Shown piece after piece: positions 43,432 to 55,730 of a DNA stretch of 64,000 nucleotides. Each line of letters opens with the position of its first letter. The stretch's first letter is position 1. The position numbers and the translations under genes are program-made. Origin of the DNA: Dugong dugon (lineage: Eukaryota > Chordata > Mammalia > Sirenia > Dugongidae); contig CM057461.1 of NCBI GenBank assembly GCA_030035585.1, positions 168,775,624 through 168,839,623 on the forward strand, written 5' to 3'. The notes beneath the pieces are model-generated. The model worked only from the letters and a program-made list of their open reading frames with translations, searched no databases and was not told where the DNA came from.

Positions 43432-43569
43432 GGTATAAATCCCTCGGGGCGCAGGAGGTATGCCACTGGCCGGGATGCCTATTTTCTGGGGGCAATGAAT
43501 GAATGGATTTCTCCCTCCTACCCAGGCTCCAATGCTTTTAGCAATTGGCACAGTGGCAGGATTTATACC
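43432..43569. repeat. 11-bp perfect inverted repeat around a repeat-free block
   Basis: GGTATAAATCC (43432-43442) and GGATTTATACC (43559-43569) are exact reverse complements, with 116 bp between. The left arm includes a TATAAAT word followed by CCTCGGGGCGCAGG. Confidence 0.7.
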
Positions 43570-45164
43570 ACGGTGCTTATAAATTGTACCTTCTCTCTCT
43601 CCTTTTCAAAGGTTTCTTTTCAATAAAATGCAGATGGAATTGTTCCAGAGCTGCTTTTCATGTGTTTATAGGTTACTTCTGCTCGGCTGCTGATGCAGGT
43701 GTGTGTCTCTAAGCCTCTTTGTTTTTTATTTTCTCTGCCTATTAGGGAAATGGAAACATATGGATTCCTTGTTTGGACACAGTGGATCTCATAGAATAGT
43801 ATCCCTGTTGCTTTCCTCACACATCTTCCTGTAATCACATGACTCTGAATTAGCCTCTTAATCCCCCAGTGGAAAAGCCATAACACAGGGAAAGCCAATA
43901 AAACATATATATGTGGTATGAATGCCAAAGCATTTACTAAAATAGATGGAAACATGGTCGTTTACACAACTGTGTAAAGAGTCTTAGTTGACATTGTTGG
44001 TGGGCTGCAGTGTCGGTGAAGAAGCAGACACGTATCTGGTGTTCAGACAACCTAAGATGTTAAAGCCTAGCTGGGGAAAAATAGTCCTCAAGGGCAAAGA
44101 CATTAGAGGCTTGAATTTGGATCTGAACCTTCGACATAACCATTTTCGGGTCACATGAGCAGTTTGATGCAGAGATTCTGTGAACGTTCTTCACCTGGAA
44201 GATGAAGAGTCTAGGAACATATGCAGAATGTTCTCAAAAATGCGTAGAAACCAACAGTGGAGGCCTGCTATAGGTAATATTCCAAAGTTATAGTTTTCAT
44301 TGCAAATAAGTATCTCGTTTACTAAAGGCTACATATGTTTTATTAAAATGCCCCACTGCAGCCCTTTAGAAAGAGGAATAAGTAAATGTTTACCCAGGAG
44401 GCTGTCCACAGTCCCCAGAAGAGTGCTTATTAAGACTAATTCAAACACACAGTGTCTACATGGCTAAAAGCTTCAGAAAAAGGACATCTTCCTCTGAACA
44501 TTATCGTTGTTGCAGTCTGGAGGACTTCTGAATGCCAGTCTGGAGAACAGACCAGCCTCCTTATCAGACAGCAAGAATTGAAGCACAGACATCCATCCCC
44601 ACCTACACCTAGATGAAAAGACAAATACATACTGTGAGGTATCAAGTTTGCCACATTATGCATTTGGGGGCTCCAAAATGGACATGCAGAGGTTCTAACT
44701 AAAATGTATCTGGGTTCCATGTATTTCCCTGTCTTATGAGCCTTTTGGAATCATTGCCAAAGCTACGATCAAGATGATGTCACACTATTGAACCTTGACA
44801 AGCTCGACCATTTTCCCCAAACAAAGGGTGGGAAACCTGCTTTTCTGGATGGATACGTTCGACTTGGGCTGAGGTGGTTTTTCAAATTTTACAACCCATT
44901 CCCCAGGACCTGGCCTGAGATATGCAGATGTGGCCTGAAGAACTATATCCCCTGGTGGAGAATCACTGCACATAAAAACTTTTTCTCAGGTGAAAGCAGA
45001 AAAAAGAACCACTGTTAAAGGAAAATTCTTACAACTGCCCTTTGTGATTTGAACTTGAGTTTTTCCCCCTCTCAAACTCATGAGTCCAATTCTAGACTAG
45101 CTCCTTCTCCAAAGAGAAGAAAACAAGGTCTAGCAGTGAGATCCCTGTCCTGAGGATTGACACG
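43570..45164. other. Unique sequence, no repeat recognised
   Basis: About 1.6 kb. Short frames (43620-43955 minus, 44436-44720 minus, 44788-45018 plus) have no domain. The frame at 44788-45018 (76 residues, aromatic- and basic-rich) has a continuous non-repetitive composition but no recognised relative. Confidence 0.4.
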
Positions 45165-45310
45165 CCCCAGCTGTACTTCCAGCTCTGCTTTAACATGTAA
45201 ACTCAGGTAGATTGTCTGACACCTTGAGCCTCAGTTTCCAAATACGCAAAATGAGAAGATTGGACGAGATAACTTCTGAAGTCATTTCCAGCCTTAAAGT
45301 TCTGGGACTC
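45165..45310 (+). mobile_element. MIR-type SINE
   Basis: CCAGCTCTGCTTTAACATGT, GAGCCTCAGTTTCCAAATAC and GAAGTCATTTCCAGCCTTAA follow the MIR/MIR3 order. Confidence 0.75.
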
Positions 45311-45387
45311 TGCATATTAAGTGTCAAATATTAAATATTGATGTCTTGCTGTGCCACGCAAAAATGATGCTCATGACTTAGGCAAGG

Positions 45388-45586
45388 AGTCCCTGGGTGG
45401 TAAAAACAGTTAAGTGCTCAGCTACTAACAGAAAGGTTGGCAGATCAAATCCACCCAGAGGTGCCTCCAAAAAATGGCCTGGACATCTACTTCCTAAAAA
45501 AATAGCAATATATATAGAGCACAGTTCTACTCTGACATACATGAAGTCTCCATGAGTCAGAATCTATTCATTGGTTTGGTTTTTTG
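45388..45586 (+). mobile_element. AfroSINE, long form, with duplication
   Basis: GAGTCCCTGGGTGGTAAAAA, then GAGGTGCCTCCAAAAAATGG and CCATGAGTCAGAATCTATTC. A perfect 12-bp duplication GACTTAGGCAAG lies at 45376-45387 and 45587-45598. Confidence 0.95.
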
Positions 45587-45598
45587 GACTTAGGCAAG

Positions 45599-47695
45599 CC
45601 CAGAAGTAGGTCTTCCAACAGAGCATGATTTATCCCTCCACTCTTGTGTGGACTCCCCTTCTGACCCACCACCAGCCCCCATTAGAGAGATGGCTGGCCA
45701 GAAAAAAGGATCACACAGGTTTTGTCACGGAAGCATTTTTCTCATTTGGCTTCTTATTGCCAGTAGGAAGACATAATACATTCTAATTAAAATAACCTTA
45801 TGCAGCATCTTTTAGCCTGACAAATAGCTCGTCCCTCATCTTTACATAAACAAATTAGCAAAATCATATGACGATATATGGGTCTAGAGAGAATAAAAGA
45901 ACAGGAGTTGTACAGTGCATTTAGTATATGCCACAAGTTACACTGTGAGCTCTGAGCTCGTGATTGCAGCTATTTCAAATGTAATTACCTCAGTCAGCCC
46001 CCACTGGGCAGGGACTCTTAAGGTCTGCTCAGCTTCTAGTACATGGCTGGTGCTCAATAAATGACAAATGCAATTATAATAATTAATAATTCATATATTA
46101 ATAATGCAATCCTTTTCCCTGTGCTCGGTAATTGCCTGCCAACACTCCATGCATACACAGGAATGGGGGCTGCCAGGCGCCCCGGAATTTCTCCACACTT
46201 CCATAAAGCTGTGTCCAAAGGTCACCTTGAAGAGGTCTTCACAGCGGCTGTTAGCCTAACAAGCATGGCTGGTTTATGTGCTTCATTTTCTCTCCATCTC
46301 CTTCCCATTTCAAATATTTGGAGTTGTCTTTGAGGCCCAGCCCTAAGAAATAAATGCCCTTGTTGACACAGTTGATAGCTGTCTGTGAGCTTCATGCACT
46401 GCCCCCCACCCACAGGCACAGCAGTTAGGATGCCTAACTTATCCCAAGCACCGCCTTCCTTATCCAAGAATGTAAAGAACTCAAGTAACTGAAAAGAACA
46501 TCCCAACTCTCCCCTGCCAGGGCCCATCCTGGTAGCAAGAGAGGCTTGAGGTTCACAGAGCCACTTATCTGGGGTGAATTGGTGAACTTGGTTTGGTAAA
46601 TCCTTATCCCACAGTGAACAGATTGTTCATTTCGGAGACAGTCACAAAAATCAAAAGCTCAAGCAGGTTATTAATATCCTAGCAAGTCTTCCCAGAAGAG
46701 GGCTAATGTTGATCTCTTTATCTCATCTGTGTTTTCTTTTTTCCTGGCATTGTTTGATTTTTCACAATGCAGGTAATGCTACTCTGTTTGATCAGAACTT
46801 ACTCAAGTTGCCTAATGAATTTCAATTGCCAGTTTATTTAGTTTTCCAACTGGCCTCTCCTCCCCGGACATTCCAAGTGATTTCCAAACTGGATTAAAAC
46901 TCAGTGTTTCTGACCCCACCTTCCCCCCCGACACACGTGCCCTTATCTTCTCTCCCCGCAGACCTTTCCGTTTCTGTAATAATAAGGCCCCCATCAACAG
47001 GAAGGAGAGAGGCTGATGTCATCAGACAACTCTCTAATCCTTCTGGAGCCCAGCAATGACTGACCTTTTGTTATGCATAAAATCCACTCCTACATGCTCA
47101 CTCAGAGGGACTGGAAGCCAAAGGAATTCTTTAGACTGATCATCTTGCTTCTTACAAATCTCATTGTTTTTTCGGCTTTCCTCTTCTGCAGGTTCCTAGT
47201 GAAACCAACTAAAACATAGCTTCTGGTTTCACCTTCAGAGAATAAAGTATATATGAAACTAACTTTCAGATTTAGTTTTCTGGGTGTTGATTAGATCACA
47301 TTCATCACAATCCATGTTTAATTGGAGAGCTCTGTTAAGCATCCCATTGGCACGAAGTCACCCCAAATAGCTGCTGGTGATAAGACCCGTGTTCCTGGTT
47401 TCCACATCTGCACAAATCGGCCTCACTTCTGTCTTCAGTCCCCCAGGCGGAAGTGCTCTGTATGTTTTTGGTACACTTTATTTCTTGCAGTGGGCTGGGA
47501 ATGAAACTCGTTTAATATCAGGTTTTCTCTCTCCCATGCTTCTAGTTCAAAATGGATGTCAAAGGTTTGTGTCTTTGTTAACACCGTCTTTCCAGAACTA
47601 GTAAAAATAATTTTGCCTACATTTCAGTTCTTTCTGTTACTGAATTTAAGATACCACGTTAAAGAAATACATTGCTTACCTCTAGATAGATTCAT
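45599..47695. other. Repeat-poor unique block
   Basis: Only an L2 end (about 46000-46065, ACATGGCTGGTGCTCAATAA) is visible. 45730-45930 is AT-rich, with words such as TTCTAATTAAAATAACC and ACAAATTAGC, and could be conserved non-coding DNA. No exon is supported; 46222-46527 (minus) and 46706-46897 (plus) show no domains. Confidence 0.4.
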
Positions 47696-47909
47696 AAGGC
47701 GGTTAGGTGGAGCAAACTGTCAGGCGCTCGACTACTAGCTGAAACTTTGGCGCTTCAAACCCAACCAGAGGTGCCTCAGAAGACAGGCCAGGTGATCTGT
47801 TTCTGAAAGGTCACAGCCTTTAAAACTCTATGGAACAGTCCTACTCTGCACACATGGGTCACCATGAGTCGGGATCAACTTGATGACAACTAACAAGAAG
47901 ACAATAGAC
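47696..47909 (+). mobile_element. AfroSINE, long form
   Basis: GCGGTTAGGTGGAGCAAACT, GAGGTGCCTCAGAAGACAGG, CACCATGAGTCGGGATCAAC and the (AAC)-like end. The flanks share only CATAAG (weak duplication). Confidence 0.9.
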
Positions 47910-48011
47910 CCATAAGAAAAGCCTAATATAACAAACTCATCATCTTTCCCTATAAATCTGTTCTTCGTCCCATATTCTTTATACTAATTGGAAACTCACC
48001 ATCCCCCTAGT

Positions 48012-48215
48012 CCAGGGGTTGGCAAACTTTCTCTGTATAGGATGAGATAATAAATATTTTAGGTTTTACAAGCCATACTGTGCCTGTCATAACTACTTAA
48101 CTCTGTTGTTGTAGTTTGAAATCAGCAATAAACAACATATAAACAAATGGGAGTGGCAGGGTTCCAATAAAACTTTACTTACAAAAGTAGGTGGAAGGCT
48201 AGATTTGCAACCAGA
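48012..48215 (+). mobile_element. hAT-type DNA transposon remnant (MER class)
   Basis: CCAGGGGTTGGCAAACTTTC, GATAATAAATATTTTAGGTT, CAACTCTGTTGTTGTAGTTT-like text and CCAATAAAACTTTACTTACA follow a common mammalian non-autonomous hAT element. The right terminal inverted repeat is decayed. Confidence 0.7.
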
Positions 48216-48252
48216 AACTTAGGAAACATTCTTGTTTCCTTCTCTCTTTCAC

Positions 48253-48456
48253 TCCATACCTGTTGCTGTGGAGTCGATTCTGACTCACAGCGACCCTATA
48301 GGACAGAGTAGAACTGCCCCATACGGTTTCCAAGACTATCAATCCTTATGGAAGCAGACTACCACATCTTTCTCCCGCAGAGTGGTTGGTGGGTTCAAAC
48401 TGCCAATCTTTAATTTAGCAGCCGAACACTTAACCACTACACCACCAGGGCTCCTA
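48253..48456 (-). mobile_element. AfroSINE with short duplication
   Basis: CTGTTGCTGTGGAGTCGATT, CAGAGTAGAACTGCCCCATA and CACCACCAGGGCTCCT. An 8-bp match TCTTTCAC at 48245-48252 and 48457-48464 is the probable duplication. Confidence 0.9.
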
Positions 48457-48464
48457 TCTTTCAC

Positions 48465-48917
48465 ATCACACATCCAATCAATTAATGAATCCACCTATCT
48501 TACCTCTTAAATATTTCTGAAACCTGCTCTTCTTCTCCATTTTCAGGTTCTTATTCCACTGAAAGAAATTGAATCTGGAAAAAATAAAACATGGAAGAAA
48601 GACAATGGGGAACACCAACCAATGGACCCATACTCAAAGAAGTGGATTTGGCTTATGCATCAAAAGATTAGACAATAAATTTACACTTACTGTATTTCAT
48701 CTAAGCTAAGATACCATTGATTGTAAGATGTACATTATTTTATATGTATCACTAGGAAAGAAAATATGCTGCCAAGCCTATAATAAAAAATGTCTTATCA
48801 TTTAGAATTTTTATTTTATAATTAGTAAAAGAGTACTTTTAGATTTATTTAGACAGAGATAACGTAGATTTTTCTTGTTTATCAGTCTTGTTCATACAGT
48901 AAAAATTATACATACAC
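48465..48917. other. AT-rich unique sequence
   Basis: Strongly AT-rich, with a possible decayed DNA-transposon segment (TTGTAAGATGTACATTATTT). No exon is recognised. Confidence 0.35.
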
Positions 48918-49291
48918 ACAGGCAGTCCCCAGGCTATGAACATCCAACTTACTTACAACCTGTAGTTACAAACCAACCCCCATAAAGCTTATTATTTTAA
49001 AAATTCAAGATATATACAACGGTTCATAATAACAAACAGGCACTACTTTGCAACACGCATCAAAACATTACTATTACTGTATTATTATGTTAAAGATGTT
49101 TTAGTGTATCTGGAAGTGTTTCTTTAATGCTTTTTATGCATAGAAAGGTACACTATATACTGTATACTAAGAAGAACGTTTGACTAACTGATGTTAGATA
49201 CAAACTGTACCTAATTGTTCCAATTTATGTACAAATTTGACTTAAAGACAGATTTAGGAACAGAACTCATTTGTAATGTAGGGACTGCCTG
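48918..49291. mobile_element. Tigger/mariner-like non-autonomous DNA element
   Basis: The left end CAGGCAGTCCCCAGGCTATG and the right end GTAGGGACTGCCTG are inverted: CAGGCAGTCCC is matched exactly by GGGACTGCCTG. The interior is AT-rich (GTTAAAGATGTTTTAGTGTA). Length is about 370 bp with no transposase frame. Orientation cannot be set without a reference. Confidence 0.7.
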
Positions 49292-49844
49292 TAAATCGTT
49301 TAACATATTCTTAAAAAGACTTCACTTGCAGAGACTGACTCAACCATCATTTTCCTTCTCACAGTCATGGAAGGCTGTGTCTTTCAACTTGAGATCATCC
49401 TCTGTGCCATCAGGATGTCATTGGCATCCAATGCAGCATTTCTTAAGAGTATTCCAGGACTATTTCCAAGAATTCTCCCCAGCCCAACACCCATTCAGCA
49501 AATTTTTGTGTCGTCACTTTCTTGATCTTACTTGATGGTGTCAAGGAAAGATGTGCCAACAAAGGTCATATTCCTACCTCAAATAGTCCATAAGTGGTTT
49601 GTAGCTTAAAACATTGAGAATGTGCAGTTGTCCAATCATGCCACCAGGAGTAAGAAACTAATACGCTCATGGTTGGCAATGACAATTACATCTCGAATTT
49701 TGCCTGGCAGACAGTGATTACAAAACAATCCTGATTTCAAAGACATTAATATAGGAAAATGTGTTTCTCAGCAGTCATGAAATATGGTATATTTTCGGCT
49801 ACAATAAACGTTTAAAGTATGTAGTAACCTTATTTTATGATCTC
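49292..49844. other. Unique sequence
   Basis: The open frame at 49215-49535 begins inside the DNA element and is not a gene. Nothing else is recognised. Confidence 0.4.
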
Positions 49845-49855
49845 CCACTTCAACC

Positions 49856-51580
49856 TTCAACTTCAAGATCTCTGTGCAAAGATCTGGAGTTAGAAAACCA
49901 AAAGGGAAGAACACCGTCAGCATTTCTCAAGCTGAAAGAACTGAAGAAAAAAGTCAACCCTCAAGTTGCAATTCTGAAGGATTTTATAGGCAAAATACTG
50001 ATACTGGAAGCATCAAACAAAGACGGAAGGAATACACAGAGTCACTGTACCAAAAAGAATCGGTCGACCCTCAACCATTTCAGGAGGTAGTAGATGATCA
50101 AGAACCAATGGTACTGAAAGAAGTCCAAGCTCACTGAAAGCATTGGTGAAAAACAAGGCTCCAGGATTTGACAGAATACCAACTGAGATGTTTCAACAAA
50201 CGAATGTAGTGCTGGACATGCTCACTCGTCTATACCAAGAAATTTGGAAGACGGCTACTTACCAGCCCACTGGAAGAGATTCATATTTGTGCCCATTCCA
50301 AAGAAAGGCGATCTAACAGGATTCGGAAATTATTGAACAATATCATTAATATCACATACAAGTAAAATTTTGCTGAAGATCATTCAAAAATGGTTGCAGC
50401 AGTACATCAACAGGGACTGCCAGAAATTCAAGCCAAATTCAGAAGAGGACATGGAAGGAAGGATCTTAGCTGAAAGCAAAGAATACCAAAAAGATGTTTA
50501 TCTGTGCTTTATTGACTATGCAAAGGCATTCGACTGCATGTATCATAACAAATTACGGGAAACATTGTGAAGAATGGGAATTCTAGAACACTTAATTGTG
50601 CTCCTGAGGAAACTGTACATAGACCAAGAGGCAGTTATTCGAACAGAACAAGGGGATACTGCATGGTTAAAAGTCAGGAAAGATGTGCATCAGGGTTGTA
50701 TCCTTTCACCATACTTATTCAATCTGTATGCTGAGCAAATAATCAGAGAGGCTGGACTGTATGAAGAAGAACGGGGCATCAGAATTGGGGAAAGACTCAT
50801 TAACAACCTGCGATATGCAGATGACCCAACCTTGCTTGCTGAAAGAAAGAGGACTTGAAGCACTTACTGATGAAAATCAAAGCCTTCAATATAGATTACA
50901 CTTCAACATAAAAAAAAAAAAAAAACAAAAAACCTCACAACTGGACCAATAAGTGATGTCATGATAAACGGAGAAAAGATTGAAGTTGTCAAGGATTTCA
51001 TTTTACTTGGATCTACAATCAATGCCCATGGAAGCAGCAGTCAAGAAATCAAAAGACCCATCACATTGGACAAATCTGCTGCAAAAGGCCTTTTCAAAGT
51101 GTTAAAAAGCAATGATGTTACTTTAAGAACTAATGTGTGCCTGACCCAAGCTATATTTTCAATCACTTCTTATGCATGTGAAAGCTGGACAATGAATAAG
51201 GAAGACTGAAGAAGAATTGATGCCTTTGAATTATGGTGTTGGTGAAGAGTATTGAATATACCATGGACTGCCAGAAGAACAAACAAATCTGTCTTGGTAG
51301 AAGTACAGCCAGCAAGCAAGGATGGTGAGACTTCGTCTCACACACTTTGGACATGTTATCAGGAGTGACCAGTCCCTGGAGAAGGACACCATGCTTGATA
51401 AGGTAGAGGGTCAGCAAAAAAGAGGAAGACCCTTGCTGAGATGGATTGACACAGGCTGCAACAATGGGCTCAAGCAGAGCAACGATTGTGAGGATGGCGT
51501 AGGACCAGGTAGTGTTCCATTCTGTTACACGTACGGTCACTATGAGTTGGAAGGGACTCGACAGCACTTAACAACAACAA
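49856..51580 (+). mobile_element. RTE (BovB-like) LINE, 5'-truncated, with intact duplication
   Basis: The largest RTE copy here, 1,725 bp, flanked by a perfect 11-bp duplication CCACTTCAACC (49845-49855 and 51581-51591). It covers the end of the endonuclease/RT linker, the RT domain, and the C-terminal region down to the (ACA)n terminus. The 5' half of the element, with the endonuclease, is missing. An A-run at 50910-50925 disrupts the coding sequence. Confidence 0.95.
50370..51209 (+). pseudogene. Broken RTE reverse transcriptase ORF
   Basis: RT motif A (FIDYAKAFD, 50508-50534), motif B (HQGCILSP, from 50688) and motif C (YADD, 50814-50825) all lie in the same frame. In-frame stops at 50568-50570, 50856-50858 and 51207-51209 make the copy inactive. 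All three are TGA, so C-to-T decay of CGA codons is a simple explanation. The YADD box and the thumb-like region after it are otherwise readable. It was once part of the enzyme that copies RTE and AfroSINE RNA. Confidence 0.9.
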
Positions 51581-51591
51581 CCACTTCAACC

Positions 51592-52222
51592 AGCTTTTTA
51601 TAAATTAACTAACCATCAGTCATTCTTACATATAAAACAAGAGAGCTTCTGCTGTATGCACTAATGCCAAACAGTAACTTGGCAAAATTTGTCTCTATCA
51701 GAGGTGAGAAAATTTGGACCTCTCTTTAGTGTGTATGTCACCAGCAATTGGGCTATCTCACTGGTACCAACTTTGATGAATAAACAAAACAAACAAACAA
51801 ATAAAAACTCGTTTCTTCCCAAAGACACTTCACAATGGGCTTAATCAATTCATATTCCCCTTACTAAGTGACTTGAGAAGACACAGTCATGGTGGCAGAG
51901 TGAGCATTATGATTCTTAGTCCCAATTTTTCTAGTCCAAAAATTATGCCATGATCTCAGATTAGTGGAGACTGGTGGGACTTACCAGTTTCGAAAGGAAA
52001 GAGCTATGTTTCTTGAGAGAAAGCTCTCTGACCCTGCGAGATTGGAACATTCATTCAGATACACCCTAGGAAGACACATGCACCCATGGAGGCAAAGTAT
52101 CTGGGGCATTTGGGCTTATACAGGGCTCAGCTCCCCATCAGAAACTTGGACTGGCTCCAACTTCCTCCTAGAATTATTTGCTAGTTTAGCTACTGAATAC
52201 GGAAATGGTCATTGCTGTTGTT
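51592..52222. other. Unique sequence
   Basis: No repeat or exon is recognised. A frame at 51964-52227 runs into the next SINE tail. Confidence 0.4.
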
Positions 52223-52540
52223 GTTAGTTGCTGTCGAGTTGACTCCGACTCATGGTGACCCTAAGTATAACAGAACAAAATACTGCCTGGTTCTGTGCAA
52301 TCTTTGTGATCTTTGGTAATCAGACAATGTTCTGTTGTGATCCATAGAGTTTTCGTTGGCTAATTTTCAAAAGTAGATTGCTAGGATTTCTTTCTAGTCT
52401 GTCTTAGTCTGAAAGCTCTGCTGAAACTTATTCATCATGGGTGACCCTGCTGGTATTTGAAATTCCAGTGGCGTAGCTTCCAGCATCATAGCAACATGTA
52501 AGCCACCACAGTATGACAAACTGACAGACAGGTGATGGAC
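52223..52540 (-). mobile_element. Chimeric SINE/RTE element, headless
   Basis: (GTT)n and RTE terminus (GTCGAGTTGACTCCGACTCA, AACAGAACAAAATACTGCCT), then the SINE body GTTCTGTTGTGATCCATAGA through CCACCACAGTATGACAAACT and GACAGACAGGTGATGG. Its RTE part is shorter than in the 33.9-kb copy, but its 5' end falls at the same place (GACAGACAGGTGATGG versus GACAAACGGGTGGTGG). Confidence 0.85.
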
Positions 52541-54344
52541 AGAAACAATACGTAATTGTAGGTCTAGAAGAGACCTCAGAGAGCCAAAACCCTTTAAAAA
52601 AATCTTCCTTTTGGGAAGCCTGGGGAAAAGTGGATTTGCCTGTGAAATCACTCTTGATCAAAGGCAAAGTACACACACCCCTAAGCCAGTGTCCTGCCCA
52701 CCACAACTTGTGGCCTTGAGTGGCAAAATCCGTAAATTCTTTAGGGAATGGCTTCCTGATGAAATGAAATTCTCCAGTCATTAAAATAAAATGCCGCCTG
52801 TCCAAACTCTACAATAGGAAATAATTATTTTTTCTTTGAAATGTGGATTAATGGGGTGCTGCCAAAAATCCCATCAGATCTCTTCTCCTAAGCTTTACAT
52901 AGAATTAATTGAAGCACTTAAAGAATAAATGTCCTTGTCTGATTTTCTAACCTCTGTGATTGAGGTTTTTGAAAGCACCGCAGCATAGTTAGAAGAGTGA
53001 GCCCAGGCAACGGCTGGATGAAGCAACAAACAAAGTTTAGCATGAGCCCATACAACCCTTTTTCGGAAGAGCCTGTAATCCTGAACTGAATGACTGTTGT
53101 GTGCCCAGGAGACTTGCTGATAGGTGTAAAGTGACTGGGGGAACGAGAGGGAAAGAGGAAGGCGGGGCTCACTTTTCTCTGTCTTACTTCAGCTGTAAAT
53201 TATCTGGGCTATACAACCATGACAATTGATTTATTTTTCATTTAATACATATTTATTCTGTGAAGCTTTGAACATTCACTGACTCAGAATGGAGAATTTT
53301 CAGTTTAGCAAAGCAAATGCTCAATAAATATTACTGGATATGAAATTTGTTAATCTTCACTTCCCCTGGTTGGAGATAACCATATTTTCTGCTGCCCCAT
53401 TTGACAGATCTCCAACCTCCAGCATTTCAATGTTAATCAGAAATGATAAGTGATCAAGGCTCATAACCTATTTTCTTCTTGAGCAAAGTTGACATTAAAA
53501 AAAAAAAAAATCACATTCTTACAATTGCCCAAAGAAGAAAACCAGGGATCCCTTGGGAATCTAATCAGATCTATTATGCTAACTATGAAGACACCCTTTC
53601 CCTCAACCCCTCAAGAAAAGATTTTAAGGAAGCAGAAATTAAATTGCCAAGTCTAATGGATTCCCCGTGTGACTAAATCATTGTATTATTTCTCATGTTT
53701 GAGGAGATACACAGATTTCATGGGCAAGTCCACTCCAGGCTTAGATACTCCTGCTTTAACAGCTGTTTCCCGGCTCCTGTGTCTAAGGTCAGGTTCACTG
53801 AAGGTGAAGCCAAGCAATTCTTAGTCAAGTGGGCTGATGCATGAAAGAGTTTTCTGTTGACATTATTCTGCTGCTTCCAGGAGACCCCTCCCCACCCAGT
53901 CCCAGGGAAGATTTTGCCTTTCATGATGGGAGGTGGAGGCGATTAAAGGAATGGGGTAGATGAAAGCTCTTTCATCTGCGGGTCTGAATAGCGCGGAATG
54001 GTTCAAGGTTACCCAGCCTTATCAAATATGCCCTGCCCCCTATGGCTTTTCCAACTTTCACCTTTATTTTCAACAATATGCTTCTTCTTGGTCACCATTT
54101 CTCATACGAACTCCAAAGAGAAAACTAAATAAACCATCTTAAATCCTTTTTGTAAACGAGTAGGGTAATACATTCAACAAGTAAGAATAACAAGCTTTTG
54201 ATGTTCCACTTTTCTAGTGATCTCACACTGATCATCTTTGCTTTCCAACTGCTATCTCAAGCAAAATGTAAAATAGCCTTCAAGGCTGTGTGTGGCCATA
54301 ATGTTTCTTCCTTTACCCTTTCCATTGCACTTTTTAAAAAAACT
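52541..54344. other. Repeat-poor unique block
   Basis: About 1.8 kb without a clear repeat apart from an A14 tract near 53500. Frames at 52394-52805 (minus) extend through the SINE and have no domain. Confidence 0.4.
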
Positions 54345-54420
54345 ATCAACATTGAGTCCATTCTGAGTCATGGCAAGCCAATATGTGCCAGAGTAGAACT
54401 GCATTCCATAGAGTTTTTTA
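54345..54420 (-). mobile_element. AfroSINE 3' fragment
   Basis: ACATTGAGTCCATTCTGAGT, CAGAGTAGAACTGCATTCCA and TAGAGTTTTTT: only the tail third of the element is present. Confidence 0.8.
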
Positions 54421-55127
54421 AATACATTTTAATATTTCTAAAATATATTCTTTAGCTATATAGTAGATCTCTTTACCTGAACTTAGACAGGGATCATATC
54501 CTCTCTTTCCATTTTATGAATTCTAAGCTTAGTAAACACTAAAAATAGCATGATGTCAAAAGTTCAAAGTTAGCTATTCAGGGAGTCCTTTGCTCCGATA
54601 ATTTTCATCAATTTCTATCAAATTATTTCCATTCTCCAAAATCAGTTTAAGTTCCTTTTAAATAGGAGTTTCCAAGAAAATTGTATCTGCCTATTAGAGA
54701 AAAAAATCAGAAATCAGCAAACACTACCACTACTTCTCAAATTGTTCCCTTTTCTATCAAGTTGTCATTTGAAATGGCAAAGGAAAGAAAAAGAGACGGT
54801 TCTGACGGGAAAATGAAATGTGCGGTAGCTTAGGAGGGTTTGTTACACTGGCAAAGACAGAGATAATCAGAAGGCAGGAGGCTCATCCTCCCTCAAAGCA
54901 GGGAACCCTGGCCCAGCATGCAAATGGCAGGCTGGTGTGAACAAGCCTGTACTCAATCTAAAGCCCAGGAACAAGGAAAGGGTACCAAATGAGGAAACTT
55001 GAAGAAGTGAAGAGGGCACTTTGTACTTTCATACACACATTTATAAAAAGGATTAGAGATTGAGTATGCATACAACTTGGAAAGAGCTCCAGACTCAAGT
55101 AAGTTGTTTGTGACTCTGCCCTCATGA
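54421..55127. other. Unique sequence
   Basis: Mixed composition; no exon or repeat is recognised. Confidence 0.4.
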
Positions 55128-55500
55128 GTTCTCTATTGCTGCCACGTGCTGTAAAACAACCAACCACAAAGCCTCAGTGCCTACAACAACTAACACTTAT
55201 TTCTCACATATCTATCCGGTTCGCTGGTCTCATCTGGACTCGCTTATGCGTTTTGGGTCCAGCTAGGGGTCAGCTGATCTAGGCTGGCCTAGATTGGCCT
55301 CACTGGGCAATGCGGTGTTGCTGCTCATGTTTTTCTCCTCCAGCAGGCTAGCCCAGACATGTCTTCATGGTGGAGCCAGAGGAGATAAGAGAGAGAAAGG
55401 CCCTTTTCAAGTATCTGGTTGGGTCACATTTATTAACATCCCATTGGTCAAAGCCAGTTCATGTCTGAGCTCACAGTCAGACTGATACTATAAAGTTACA
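55128..55500 (-). mobile_element. Ancient LTR-like or DNA repeat, family uncertain
   Basis: GAGTTCTCTATTGCTGCCAC, ACAACAACTAACACTTATTT, GGTCAGCTGATCTAGGCTGG, then CAGCAGGCTAGCCCAGACAT and CATTGGTCAAAGCCAGTTCA follow the order of a common mammalian repeat, better preserved than at 7.0-7.4 kb. Confidence 0.55.
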
Positions 55501-55730
55501 TGTCAACAGAGGAATGTAGAGAAGGGTGAAGAAGAACTGGGTCTATCATTATAATCCACCAGCCACCAGATAGTTGCTCAGATTATCTCGTATCTCCACC
55601 ATTTCCTCATTGGAGGGGCACTAGAAAATGTATGCAAAAACCATTCCAGCTTTAATATTCTGCAATGATTGTCCTAATATAATATTTAATATTTCATTTC
55701 ATCCTACTGAAATAGTTAAAAATAGGGGAA

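Noticed and set aside
43620-43955. 111-codon minus-strand frame resembling a membrane segment
   Set aside because: The hydrophobic stretch is short, there is no promoter or splice context, and the composition follows the AT content.
49215-49535. 106-codon plus-strand frame
   Set aside because: Its first quarter is the terminal repeat of a DNA transposon; the remainder has no recognisable motif.
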